From Hippophae tibetana (lineage: Eukaryota; Streptophyta; Magnoliopsida; Rosales; Elaeagnaceae), in NCBI GenBank assembly GCA_037013495.1, contig CM072801.1, positions 15,491,501-15,555,500 of the forward strand: a stretch of 64,000 bases of DNA, read 5' to 3'. Below, in pieces: positions 1-38,800 of this stretch. A program made the position numbers and the translations under genes. The notes under the pieces are model-generated. The model did not search any database. It was not told the origin of the DNA and was given only the letters and a program-made list of their open reading frames with translations. The stretch's first letter is position 1, and every line of letters starts with the position of its first letter.

Positions 1-360
1 ATAATAATTTCTTACTAAGGCTCTATGCAATTATAAGTGTATAATTGTATGTGAGAATTAGGAGGTTAGTATTTCTTGAGGTTAATGGTAAAGGAACCTT
101 GAAGTTGTTGTTGGCGGTTGATATCTTGGTTTTTGTGCGGTACATTTGAGGAGTTTATTACCAAGTGTTCCTCAATTGGTTGAATTGCCTTTATCCGGCA
201 CCCTCACTTTCTTGAAATTCTTCAAATTTACTGTGTAATCGAGGAGGAATCACTTCAATGCTATCTTGTTTGACTTGACTGAAGTAGGAGTTTTCCATAT
301 AAATTGGTTACAGTCTATTTGTGGAGGATGAATTTAAACACATTCATCAAGGTTCAATGG

Positions 361-673
361 TGTTAAAGGATTATGTCCCACATCGACTAGGCGTTCGACT
401 GTAGTGTAGTTTATAAGTGTGGGCAAACCTTAACTCAATGAGATATTATTGGGTTGAGTTAGGCCTTGGACTTATATAACATGGTATCAGAGCTAGGCCT
501 TGAGTTCATCGTGGTTTGTGGCCTTCATTGCCCCTTATGATGTGAGGGGGAGTGTTGAAGGATTATGTCTCACATTGACTAGGCGTTCGGTTGTATTGCA
601 GTTTATAAATGTGAGCAATCCTTAACTCAATGAGATTTTATTAGGTTGAGTTAGGTTTTGGGCTTATATAACA
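361..673 (+). mobile_element. TRIM (miniature LTR retrotransposon), complete
   Basis: Two direct repeats of 121 bp each (361-481 and 553-673) both begin TGTT and end TATATAACA. The 71-bp interior starts with TGGTATCAGAGC (482-493), the usual initiator-methionine tRNA primer-binding site of plant LTR elements, and ends with a purine run GTGAGGGGGAG just before the second repeat. The flanking 5-mers are aatgg (356-360) and aatga (674-678), a target duplication with one change. There is no coding capacity, so mobility must have depended on proteins from another element. It lies in what should be a 5' intron of the PP4R3 gene. Confidence 0.88.
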
Positions 674-689
674 AATGATAAATATATGA

Positions 690-1719
690 AGTCAGAAGTG
701 AAGTGGTGTGGGTGTGGTAGCATGAAAATAGCTAAGCTTTTACAGATTATAGCCATATGTTAGAATGTGAAACAATTATGAAGATTGGTACAAATCTATT
801 GGTGTACCACTAACGTGGATGCATTCTTTTGGTACTTAATATATTCACAACTGTCTTGATCCATGATTGTTAGATGCATTGGCTTTTGCCCTTTCTCCAT
901 TATTGTATCATTTTTTGGGTGGCATGTTCTGGGGTGGTGGTTGGTTGCATCTGTTTAGAAGAAATTCTTACAATTTTGCATTTTTGCTATATTATAACTC
1001 TGGCAAGGTTTTATCATTCTAGCTTGTACAGAGTGGTTGAGAGTGGTTGAAAGTATGATGATTTAAATTAATTGTTGGTGCAGATACCTTTAGATAGTTT
1101 CTGCAGTAATGTTAATTACAAAATTATTTTGGCACTGTTTGTTATGCATTAATAACAATTCTTAACCAATCAAGATTCAAGAGCAGCTATCACTGGAATA
1201 GGAAACAGGGAAATTTATTTATTCTTATGATCCAATAATATAGCAAGAGTAGAATTTTTTTTCTCGTTTAATACTCTTTGGCTCTGCTTCAACTATTGGT
1301 ACATCAGTTTCTTCTCCTCCTTGGAATAACCTACTTATTTTTCATCTGTGGAGCTTAATCCTTGTTGGATATCTTTGCATTGGCATTCCCAAACTTTTCA
1401 AGAAGCTTCACAACACTCTTGTCATTTGCTCATGCTTCTGGAATTCCTAGCAACCAGTGCATGTTATAAATAATCCACCCACAGTTGCATAAGTTAGCAA
1501 CTAATCAACGTTTCTGCTAGGTGCTTCTCTTGGATTGGCCATCAATGGTTGTAATTTCTGTCAATATTCATGGAGCAGGGCAAGGGCCAAGAATTCACCA
1601 TGAGCACAACTTGCTGTTGCAGATGTAATCTGCACATATCAGGTCCAGCAGTTGCAATCTGCACTCCTTGGAGGTCAGGGTGCATCAGGGGTGAGGCTGA
1701 TAAGAATCAGCGATACCAA
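690..1719. other. Uncharacterised stretch, partly retroelement leader
   Basis: No intact gene is visible. On the minus strand, reading left from the LTR at 1720-1940, the sequence TTGGTATCGC (complement near 1711-1720) looks like a primer-binding site that has lost three bases. About 150 bases of probable element leader follow. Between about 1230 and 1450 the minus strand has short coding-like runs interrupted by stops that I could not identify. The remainder shows nothing I recognise. Confidence 0.35.
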
Positions 1720-1940
1720 TTATTAAATGTACTCCGAGAGATAAGATGGAGATAATATGGAGTATGTATTCTCTGTTTTCTCTTATTCTCTACAACACTA
1801 TAATACAATCTATATATAGAAATACAAAGTGTCCACTAATTCTAGGAATAGAACAGCTGATAACAATAATGAAAATACAGCTTGATTTACACTAACTCTA
1901 CAGCCTGTACAACACTAATAATATTCTCTGAAAATCTACA
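1720..1940 (-). repeat. LTR of the first Copia copy
   Basis: In minus orientation this stretch starts TGTAGATTTT at 1940, directly after a polypurine tract whose complement CTCCCCCTCAAG begins at 1941. It runs to about 1720, where a primer-binding-site-like TTGGTATCGC follows. It contains a TATATATAG TATA-like stretch in the middle, as expected for an LTR promoter. No second copy of this LTR is found to the right of the gag start near 6358, so the usual LTR pair is absent. The left boundary is approximate because the terminal CA is not preserved. Confidence 0.65.
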
Positions 1941-4900
1941 CTCCCCCTCAAGTTGGGTAATAGATATTAATCATTTCTAACTTGCAACTCAATTCTTCGA
2001 AGATTGTTCGAGGTAATGCTTTGGTAAGGATATCTGCAATATGATGTTTAGTAGATGTATATAGTAGGTCCACAATTTTTCATCTATCTTTTCTTTAATG
2101 AAATGACGATCAATTTCTACATGTTTGGTTCGATCATGATGAACTGGATTTTTCGCAATTCTTATTGCAGCTTGATTGTCACAATGCATGCTGATAGGTT
2201 CGAGTCGTGAAGTCCAGTTCATTGAGTAGCCTTCTTAACCACATTCCTTCACAAATCCCATGAGCCATGGCTCTAAATTCAGCTTCTGCACTGCTTCGAG
2301 CGACTACTGACTGTTTTTTACTTCGCCAAGTTACAAGGTTTCCCTATACGAATGTACAATATCCAGTGGTAGATCTGCGATCCACTATAGAGCCTGCCCA
2401 GTCAATATCTGCAAAGACTTCAATTTTTCTAGTGAGATTCTTACTGAAATATAATCCTTTTCCTGGTGTCATCTTGAGATACCTGAGTATACGATAGACT
2501 GCTTCCATGTGTTCTTCAGTAGGACTGTTCATAAATTGACTTACAACACTTATTGAAAAACCAATATCTGGTCTAGTGTGAGATAGGTAAATGAGTTTTC
2601 CCACTAATCTTTGATAATGACCTTTGTCCACAGGTGTACTATTTTCTTTGATTCCGAGTTTTATTATAGAATCCATCGCCGTTTCTGCTGGTTTACACCC
2701 CATCATTCCAGTTTCTTTGAGAAGATCAAGTACATACTTCCTTTGAGATATAGATATGCCCCTTTTTGTTCGTGCTACTTCCATCCCTAGAAAATATTTG
2801 AGATTGCCTAGATCTTTGATCTCAAATTCCTTGGCAAGGAATTCTTTGAGTTTATCCATCTCAATTGTAGAATTACCTGTAAGAACAATATCATCTACGT
2901 ACACAATTAGGATAACTATTCTGTCATTGGAGAAGTGTTTGACAAATAGTGTGTGATCTGATTGGCATTGATTGTACCCATATCTCTTCAGAACTTTAGA
3001 GAACTTATCAAACCAGGCACGTGGAGACTGTTTCAATCCATATAAGGATTTCTTAAGTTTGCAGACTCTATTGGTTGGAACAGGAGATTCAATTCCTGTA
3101 GGAATGTCCATGTAGACTTCTTCTTCGAGATCACCATTAAGGAATGCATTCTTGACATCTAATTGGTAGAGAGGCCAATCCAAGTTAGATGCTATGGAGA
3201 GAAGAACGTGAATAATGTTGAGTTTTGCTACAGGTGCAAAAGTCTCCTGATAATCAAGCCCATATGTCTGAGTGAATCCTTTAGCCACAAGGCGAGTTTT
3301 GAGTCTTTCTACACTACCGTCTGCTTTGTGTTTGATTGTAAAGATCCATTTACACCCAACAGTTTGTTTTCCCAATGGTAGTTCTGTGATCTCCTAAGTC
3401 TTGTTTTTCTCTAGGACATTGAGTTCTTCACGAATAGCTGTCTTCCATTCAGGTATCTGAAATGCTTCATGAACAGAATTTGGAACCTCTATTTGATCGA
3501 GGTTGCTGATAAATGCCTTATATCCTGGTGAGAGATTTTTATAGGAAATAAAGTTGTAGATGTGGTGGTTTGTGCATGATCTTACACCTTTCCTTATAGC
3601 AATTGGCAAATTCAAATCATTAGGAGGTAATTCAATAATACGAGGTTCACTGGTGTTACCTTGTGAATTGTCGGAGTGGTCTGTACTCGGGTTGGATTCC
3701 TAGAATGGCTCAAGATATGCTCGGTTCTCTGCTCTTTCTTGAGTTGTTTTCCTTCTAGAGTAGACAAGGAGATCATTGTTTGGGACAAGGAAGTTTGGAT
3801 CTGTTGGTAGAGAAGTTGAGGATTCATTGGGAGTAGTAAGAGTATTTATTTGAGATATTGATTCACTTTCTAGAGGTTGCGGAATAGGATATGTGGGAGA
3901 CTGAGTACTTATGATATTCGAAAGCTGGTATTCATTGCCTATGTTCTCCCCCTGAATGACAGATTTGGAATAGTACGGATATTGTTCAAAAAATGTGACA
4001 TCCATTGTATTATAGAATCGTTTTGTGATAGGAGAAAAACATTTGTATCCTTTCTGGTATGATGAATACCCTAGGAATATGCATTTGATGGCTCGAGGAT
4101 CAAGTTTGCCACTATGATGTACATGGACATAAGCAGAACATCCGAAAATTTTAAAGGGAACATGGGACACGATTTTGGTGTGTGGGTATGACTCAAGTAG
4201 AGTATTGATAGGTGTTTTAAATAAGAGGACACGAGATGACATCCTATTGATAAGATAGGTAGCTGTAAGAACAGCATCCCCCCAAAAATGTTGAGGGACA
4301 TGAGTTGTGAACATGAGGGATCTGGCGACCTCGAGAAGATGCCTATTCTTTCTTTCAGCCACCCCATTTTGTTGAGGTGTGTCAACACATGAGCTTAGAT
4401 GGACAATTCCTTGACTTAACAGATAATCAGTAAGGGTGGAAGTGAAGTATTCTTTAGCATTGTCGGATTTCAATACCTGGATTTTTGTTTGAAATTGAGT
4501 TTGAATCATGGTATTAAAATTTTTAAAAATTTGACATGCTTCAGATTTTTCTTTCATTAGGAATAACCAAGTGGTTCGAGTATGATCATCCACAAATGAA
4601 ATGAACCAACGTGTCCCTGTGATGTTTTTGATTCAAGAAGGTCCCCAAATATCAGTGTGAATTAATGAGAAATGATGTGATTTTTTATGTGGAAGATGAG
4701 GATATGAAGTTCTAACATGTTTTGAAAATTGACATACTTCACACTGAAAAACTTCTGAATTTTTATTTCTAAATGATGAAGGAAAAAGTTTTTGTAAATA
4801 CTTGAAATTAGGATGACCTAAACGATATTGATTCAACATGATTTCACCATCTTTATTGGACTTAAGGTTTAACAAAGCTTTATTCTGATTAGAAACTTCG

Positions 4901-6358
4901 GATACAACTTGGTGGGCTTGTCTTGTTGAAGGTTCTTCACTGCTGAGGAGATAGAGTCCCGAGCATTCCTTAGCACTGCCAATCATCTTCCCCGAATGCA
5001 GTTCCTGAAATTCACATAGGTTATGAACAAATTTAGCCATACAATTTTTATCACGGGTGAGTTTAGTAATTGATACAAGATTACAATCAAGTGTAGGAAC
5101 AAGAAGGACAGAATCTAGAATAAAGGAGTTTGAAATTTTGGCTGAACCAATTCCTGTTACTTTGGATACCGAACCGTCAGCAATTCGGACCGTGTGTCCA
5201 GTCTGGTAGAATTTAAGATTTATGAGAAGAGAAGCATCACCCGTCATTCATGTGGTCTGAAGCACCGGAATCAACAAGCCATGGTCTCATAACCTATTTC
5301 ACATTAAGAGCATTGAGGGTGTTACCTGATTGAGCTATAGTGGCAGATGATGTGGTCAAGGATTGTCCAAATAATTTCTGGAGGAGATCAATCTGTTCCT
5401 TGCTAAACAGAGCAGATTCAGGTGACTCATTGCCTTGAGATTTAGAGGCAATTTTTCCATGACTTTCTTTGTTGATGTGCTGTGTGAACGGTGGTTTCCA
5501 ATCAGTGGGCTTACCATGAATTTTCTAGCAGGTTTCCTTAGTATGACCAGGTTTACAACAATGATCACACCAAGGTCTTCCACGACGAGGACGGTTGTCT
5601 GTATTATAAGAGTGCTGATGGCCTCGAATGGCAAGTACAGATCCTTCTCCAGTCACGGAAATGGTAGATTGAGAACCCATCATTGTAGATTGAGGACCCA
5701 TCATTACTTTCTTTCGACTCTCCTCTTGACGGACTTCAGAGAAGGCTTCACGAATACTGGGCAAAGGTTTTGTGCCGAGAATTCTGCCGCGCACATCATC
5801 AAGATCTTTATGGAGTCCCAGTAAAAATTTGAAAACCCGTTTCTTGTTAATAATCTGTTTGTACAAGATGCTGTCTGCTGGACAGGTCCATTCGTGAACC
5901 TCAAAGAGATCTAATTGTTGCCAACATCGAGTGAGAGAGTTAAAGTATTGTGTAACTGACAACTCTCCTTGGCGAAGATCATGGAGGATGCTCTCGATCT
6001 CAAATAGTTCGGACATATTATCAGAACTGGAATAAGTGTCTTTGGCTGCATCCCATATTCCTTTGGCGGTTTTGTAGAGAAGAAAATTCTCTCCAATTTC
6101 GTTTGTCATAGAATTGATCAACCAAGACATCACCATATTGTTTTCAGATTTCCATGTTCTGTATTGTAGATCGTCTTTGTTTGGAGCTGCGGCATCGCCA
6201 GTAAGGTAATCATCTTTCATTTTTCCACATATAAACATCATGACGGATTGGGACCACTGAAGATAATTGTGCCCATTTAATTTGTGACTGGTGATGTGCA
6301 TAAGACTATTGTCCGTGGAACCAAGAATTATAGGTTTTCCCGTGACCATTTGTTGCAA
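1941..6358 (-). pseudogene. Copia gag-pol, decayed (first copy)
   Basis: Minus-strand Copia polyprotein broken by stops and frameshifts. In element order: a gag of the UBN2 type from 6358, with a CCHC knuckle (CDHCCKPGHTKETC) near 5525-5570; an aspartic protease site LVDSGASDHM near 5250-5285; a GAG-pre-integrase region and integrase zinc domain (4633-5247); the integrase core with SDNAKEY and PQQNGVAERKNRH (3700-4593); reverse transcriptase with VYVDDIVLTG (about 2880-2910 in a 343-codon open stretch, 2344-3375); and RNase H down to about 2000. A stop interrupts integrase at about 4630. Frames change after the protease site, before RT and inside RNase H. Domain order protease-integrase-RT-RNase H identifies Copia. 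It sits antisense in a PP4R3 intron, and no autonomous function is expected. Confidence 0.9.
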
Positions 6359-6618
6359 TTGTAGATTATACGTGGATTGAAATTTGTGGGTTGTTTTTTT
6401 TTTTTTTGAATAATCTGCTGTAATGAGCTGTAATAGAAACCAAACAATCCCTGGCCTACGATAAATAAGTAGAATGATGTTTATCTGAATAATACTAATT
6501 TTAGGAGCAACTGTATCATTTATTTTCCCTATATTTATTTGTTTACTTAATAGTTAGTAATCCTGGACAACATTTTGTCACTTATAAATAAATGATTTTT
6601 TGTCTGTTAATAATTCAG

Positions 6619-32644
<26,026 letters not shown>

Positions 32645-33260
32645 GCAAGCGCTTCCTTATAATTGCCACTGGTGTTAGTAACACTTATAATCAACTTGTG
32701 GATCTGATTAGTATGCGTGCATTCATAATGGACAACTATATAAATGACAATCCTTCAAGAAAAGAACCAGCAAAAGACAATGATCTTAATATCTGTATGT
32801 TGCTGATAGGCACGGACCTGTATAGCTTTGATCGGGTGGCAAAAGAAGTTTAAATCGGCAATTTCCGTCCTTCCCTTTGCCCTTCCTGGGTTGGTTGAGT
32901 TTGGTAGTTTCGTATAACGTTTATCTCAAGTTTTTATTTGCACTGTTTTATCTTACATTTTCTTTCTTCCCTTCTTTTTTAAGTTTTATGGAGCGTATAA
33001 TGGAGGGGGCACAAAAGCATTGCCATTCGTAGTCTTTTTGTTTGGATTGAATATTATTGTAATGGAGAAAAGGGTCTAAATGGGGGTGGCGTTAGAGTTC
33101 AGTCAATGTTTATGTGATGTATTAGACGAGGAGCGGCATTTGTAGATGAATGTAAATTAGAAAGAAAAACTTCTGCAAGGAGTGATCTTTTTCTCATCTC
33201 CTTTGGTAAACAGACACCAACATTGTAGTTCTCGTTGTTACCTTTGACGGTGTATATTTT
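32645..33260 (+). other. Probable 3' UTR of PP4R3
   Basis: Sequence after the TAA stop at 32642-32644 carries T-rich stretches and no further coding similarity. It includes a short open frame (32590-32853) that I regard as chance. The end is a guess, since no single polyadenylation signal can be chosen. Confidence 0.45.
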
Positions 33261-33367
33261 GAGACAGTATCAACCTTTTTTATTTTATTTATTTATAATA
33301 TTGGAATGACTTCGCAATCACATGTGCTGCTTTAAGTATGTTTCATTTAAACTTGTTCCAGATTTTG

Positions 33368-33635
33368 TATTTCATTGTAATTGAAATAAGGCTTTATTAA
33401 TTCATGTTACAGTCAATTAATTTTAAGAACTAATTTGTTATTTATTCTTTGATATGTTGGGATGATACAAGATTGAATATATCATTTGTTCTGAAAGAGA
33501 ATATTTCATTGTAATTGAAATAAGGCTTTATTAATTCATGTTACAGTCAATTAATTTTAAGAACTAATTTGTTATTTATTCTTTGATATGTTGGGATGAT
33601 ACAAGATTGAATATCATTTGTTCTGAAAGAGAATA
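33368..33635 (+). repeat. 134-bp tandem duplication downstream of PP4R3
   Basis: Copies at 33368-33501 and 33502-33635 are nearly identical. They start TATTTCATTGTAATTG and end with CATTTGTTCTGAAAGAGAA. No coding content. The near identity indicates a recent duplication. Confidence 0.9.
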
Positions 33636-33952
33636 TATATATAATGAAAGAGAAACTTCATTACTTCATTCAAAGTATAACTTGTTTAGGGTACATTTTA
33701 CATGGAAGTAGGGTGGTCCCAGATTATGAGATAATTTTAATAAAAAGTTAAATGGTTTATAGTTATTCCCTAGTTGTAAAGAGATAATTACATAAAAGGG
33801 CTTATGATGTTACAATAAATTTATTTACATGGGTAAGAAAATATGTACTAGGTTAACTCCTCTTTATATATATATTCACACACTTACAAGTTATAAATAA
33901 CTATTACAACAAAAAATTATTTCTCTTAATTACAGAAAGAAATCTATATCTC

Positions 33953-34690
33953 TTCTAATTTTATCCTATAATTATTGACTTAAGTATCAAAAGATTGATG
34001 CATTGTGTCTATTCTAATTTTATCCTCTAACTATTTACTTAAGTATCAAAAGATTGATGCATTTACAATGCTAGAGTTAATTTAATTCCTTTTAAAGTGT
34101 GGTGTTTTAGTATAGTAAGCAAAAATCTTTCCACAGGATTTTGAGAATAACTTCTATTTACGAAATTGAAATTGGGTTTTTTGATTGTGATGAGAAAAAT
34201 AAAACAATTAATTAAAAACTAGTAAAATGACAATAAGATGGAAATAATATAAGTAGAATAAGATTGAATAATAATCATCAATCATATTAAGTAAATTAGT
34301 AAAAATATATCTTAATTTTTTATTCTTTTGATTATATTAATATAAAGAAATTAACAAGCTTCAACGTCTCAATTTCTTACTTAATAATTAAATTAAATAA
34401 ATTTTTAATTCATTTTCTTTCTAATAAAAAATATAGAATAACTTTTTAGATTTAATTTATCAAAAAAATTTAATTTTAAAAAACATATTAGATTAATATT
34501 AAATTTATAAGCTCAGTTTAATCCTATTGAATGTTAGTTCTTATTATAAATTAATTTATTACTATTTATTTAATTTGATTAAAAAATTATGTAATTAATT
34601 AACTAAATTGATTACCATAAATTAATTTATTACTATTTATTTAATTTGATTAAAAAATTATATAATTAATCAACTAAATTGATTACCATA
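33953..34690 (+). repeat. Two further short tandem duplications
   Basis: A 59-bp unit starts TTCTAATTTTATCC at 33953 and 34012 and shares AAGTATCAAAAGATTGATGC. A 71-bp unit (34546-34616 and 34617-34690) starts ATAAATTAATTTATTACT and shares ACTAAATTGATTACC. Both are in AT-rich intergenic sequence. Confidence 0.85.
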
Positions 34691-35803
34691 AACAAACCTA
34701 ATCATTTAATTTTACATTTAAAAAATCAATCAAATCTATCATAATATTAAAATAGTAAATTAAACACATAATCAAAGAATATAAAAAATTAAAATATAAT
34801 ATATTTTATTAATAAATGTAAAATATGTTTCTAACTTTTACTATAATCATATAAAAATTAGTTATTCATATAGAACAATGAAAACATAATAATATTCACG
34901 AGAATAATAAAAAAGAAAGTAAAAATCTTAGGATTATTGTCCATGAAAAGTGTATCCAGCTCTCCTAGTTACATCTTCCGTCCTCTCAATTGCCTCCGAC
35001 CAACCTCCTATTAATAATACTCATTAATCTATTTATAGTGTTAGGTTTTGAGAAAAAAGTGAAAAAAATCGTACTTGGGCATATAAACCATAGTTTCTGA
35101 TTTCAACATATCCTGTCACCATATGTTGAGGCTTGTGTTTATCTTCTTCGACCATGCCTATTGATAAAAGTATGATGTATTTTGGATATAAAAATTACAT
35201 ATAATTAAACTCTCTAAATATGAAATTTAATGTATTAGGTACCGAATATTCAAATCTTATCACTTTAATATCTTTCTTTTAACATTAATTATTTCATTTA
35301 TATATATTTTAAAGATCAAAGTATTTGAAATACATGAAAAAATACCATGAATTTTGAACAATATATTTTGTGAAATAATTAAATAAAAATACAATATTAA
35401 AATCTAATTGTTTCAATTAATTTTGATAAATTACAACTTATGTGGGTGAGCATTTATCAAGTGCTAAAGATCACTATTCCAAAATATGTCTACGGATAAT
35501 TGTCTTACATTAACAAATATAACTTCAATATAAACTATATAAGAAAAACAACAAGTATATTCTAATATCCCAATCAATTTACATAATCCAAATAATTTCT
35601 AGTCCAGCGCATTGCAAGATAAAGAAAAAAGTAATATCCCAATCACTTTAATATCAACCCTAGCCCATTAGTTCCTAATTATCAGCCCTAATTCAAGCCC
35701 ATCAACCCAAACATTCAAACAACCCATTTATCAGCCCAACCTGCCTAAAAAAAAATCCAAAATTTTTATTCCGCTGCACAATATATTTTTTATTATTATT
35801 TCA
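34691..35803. other. AT-rich intergenic DNA and Copia leader
   Basis: No convincing gene. From about 35640 the sequence becomes C-rich (AGCCCATTAG, AAGCCCATCAACCC) and probably is the untranslated leader of the Copia copy that starts at 35804. No LTR or primer-binding site precedes it, so the element is truncated at its 5' side. Confidence 0.4.
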
Positions 35804-38800
35804 ATGGAAGATTCAAGACAACATCAAGTTTCCAGAATTCATGAAGTTCCAAATTTTGAAGTTTCTGTTAAGAGTTCAGAAATTGGTTCTTTCAGGGGTA
35901 TTAAACTTAATGGTACAAATTTTTGAACATGGAAAAAAGTTATGTTTGTTTATCTTCGTGGGATGCATAAGATGGGACATGTATCTGGATCAATTAGGGC
36001 TCCTAGTCAAGATGATATAGACGCCTATACTAGGTGGGAAGATGATGATGGCTTTGTCATGTCAATTCTATTTAGAGCAATCACTCATGATATATTACAA
36101 ATGGTGGAGGAATGTGAAACTGCTAAGGCTATATGGAATACCTTAAGCGATCTTTATACAAATGAGTCTGACTTTATTCAAGTTCATGAACTCATGTGCA
36201 AAGCTACTGGCATGCAGCAAAATGGGCAACCAGTATCTCTTTTTTTTTACCAAGCTGAAAAATGTATGGGCTAAAATTGACCAGAAACGCCCGTGTAAAA
36301 TTAAAAATCGAGAAGACCTTTTATGGTACCAGAAGGAGAAGGAGCTTGAACGAGTACATGCCTTTTTAAGAGGTCTTGATACAAAACATAATAGTGCTAA
36401 AGGCGAACTGCTTCGAATGTCAGACCCTCTGAGCTTGACTACTGCCTTTACATACATCCGTAAAGACGAATTTCAGCAAGAGAGTCTTTATCAGGCACAT
36501 GTTGAGGTATCAAGCCTAGCCATTCAAGCCAAATCAAAGGCACCCTTCCTCCAACAGCAAAATTCAATTCCACTTCATCAACAGGGACCTCCACCAGGTT
36601 TTACCAATCGCCCTCGCTCTCCCTACTCTTATTGCAATGAACATGGGAATCTTCGTGAGACTTGTTGGAAACTATATCCACACTTGAAACCAAAAGCAGA
36701 CTACTATGCAACAAAACGACAAAATGGGTATCGTTCTAAAGCAAAAGCAGCTGGCGTGCAAATTGTCCAAGAACCAGACTACTATGGACAGAATCATCCT
36801 ATGGAATGTGGAGGTATCCCTACAGCTTCAATAGCTGGTCATGGTAAAATTGGTATGACCTTAAATGTTTCTCACTCTGTTGGGTCTAATACTTGGATTA
36901 TTGATTCTGGTGCATCTGATCATATAACTTATGATAAATCTTATTTTAATGAGTTATTTCCCCCACCAGTGTCTTATGTTACGAATGCTAATGGTGAGGC
37001 CTTTCCTGTCTTGGAAAGGGGTCAGTTTATATCACTCCATCTTTACAGCTCCATAATGTTTTATATGTACCTGACTTACCTCATCACTTAATCTCTGTCC
37101 CACAGTTGAACCTTGAGTCTAAATGCTTTGTAACCTTTTATCCTATGTATGTGATTTTTCAGGATCTTCTTACCAGGGAAATAATTGGTCGAGGGTATCT
37201 GAGGGGCAGATTGTTCCGCTTGGATCAGAACTACGGAGGGGAGAAACCAGGAGCAAGGGCAAGCACTGCATTGACTTCTAGTTCCGATAAGTTAAGTGAA
37301 ATTTGGATGTGGCATCGTCGCTTAGGGCATCCGTCTTTTAGTCTTATGAGAAAAACTATGTCGACTTTATTTATTGGTGTTAGTGAGACTGTTTTACATT
37401 GTGAGACTTGTGTTTTGCCCAAGAGCCATCGTATTACTTATTCTCCTAGTATTTCTAATAAAGTACTATTCCTTTTGAATTAATTCATTCTGATGTTTGG
37501 GGACCATCTAAAGAGCCAACTATATCGGGTATGAGATATTTCGTTTCGTTTATCGATGACTGTACAAGGTTATCGTGGATTTCTCTTCTTAGAACAAAAG
37601 ATGAAGTTTTTTCAGTTTTTCAAAATTTTCATACCTTCGTTCAAACATAATATAATGCCATCATTCAGATCCTCCGTTCTGACAATGGTGGGGAATATGT
37701 TAATCATGTCTTTCAAATTTTTTTCAAAACACATGGGATTATTCACCAAACTACTTGTCCACAAACACCGGAACAAATGGAGTGTCTGAAAGAAAAAAAT
37801 CGTCATTTACTTGATATGGCTCGTGCACTCTTATTTAGTGCTTATATACCAAAATACCTTTAGGGTGATGTTGTATAGGCTTCTACCCATCTCATCAATC
37901 GTCTCCCGTCTAGTTTCCTTAACGGAAACATCTCATTCCATATTCTCGCATCTTACGTCTCCTTATCATCCTTTCATAATCTTCCTACCCGTGTATTTGG
38001 TTGTGTTGCTTTTGTGCATGTTCTAAAAATCAAAGGTCTAAATTAGATGCCCGGGCAATTAAATGTGTGTTTGTTGGTTATGGAAGTTATCAGAAAGGTT
38101 ACAAGTGCTTCCATCCACCAACCAGAAAGTATTATGTTACTATGGATGTCACCTTCTTTGAGGACATGAGTTATTTTTCCTCACCTGATACTGCTCGTCA
38201 GGGGGAGAATACATATTTCGAAGAACTGTATCATGGTAAGGGGGAGGCATTAGGTGAATCACCAACTGATGTTTCAAAGAGACAAGTCATTGCAGAAGCA
38301 GATGCTTCGAGTATTCAAGCACCAAATTCACTTACAAAAAAATGACATTGAAGACACAACTGTACCCTCAGGCATTACTCCTACCCTTGATCAACAACTC
38401 CCTGGTACTGAAGGTCACTCATCTGAGGTATGTACACCTATTGATACTAATAACATCGAGTCTAATGTTGGACAATATGTGTTACCAAATAGGTCTACTC
38501 AAGGTCAACCAGCCAAAAGGTATGAACCAAATATTCATGCAAAATCAAAATACCGAGAAGCCAATTACATGTCCACTAAAAGATTATCTAAGTCATATAA
38601 ATCATTTGTGAATCAAATATCTGGTGTATCAGTACCTAACAAAGTGCAGGATGCGTTGGGAGATCCAATATGGAGGAAGGTAATGGCTGAAGAGATGGAT
38701 GCGTTAAAGAAGAACGATACTTGGCAACTTCTGTCACCACCACAAGGAAAAAAGGCAGTTGGTTGTCAATGTATGTTTACTATAAAACATAATGGTGATG

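Noticed and set aside
34945-35165. Minus-strand coding-like runs (KPQHMVTGYVEIRNYGLYAQ, and GGWSEAIERTEDVTRRAGY), with similar runs near 40.50-40.63 kb, suggesting a small gene split by the third Copia copy.
   Set aside because: Splice phases between the pieces do not join into one frame, and I recognise no protein family. A TBLASTN or RNA-seq check would settle it.
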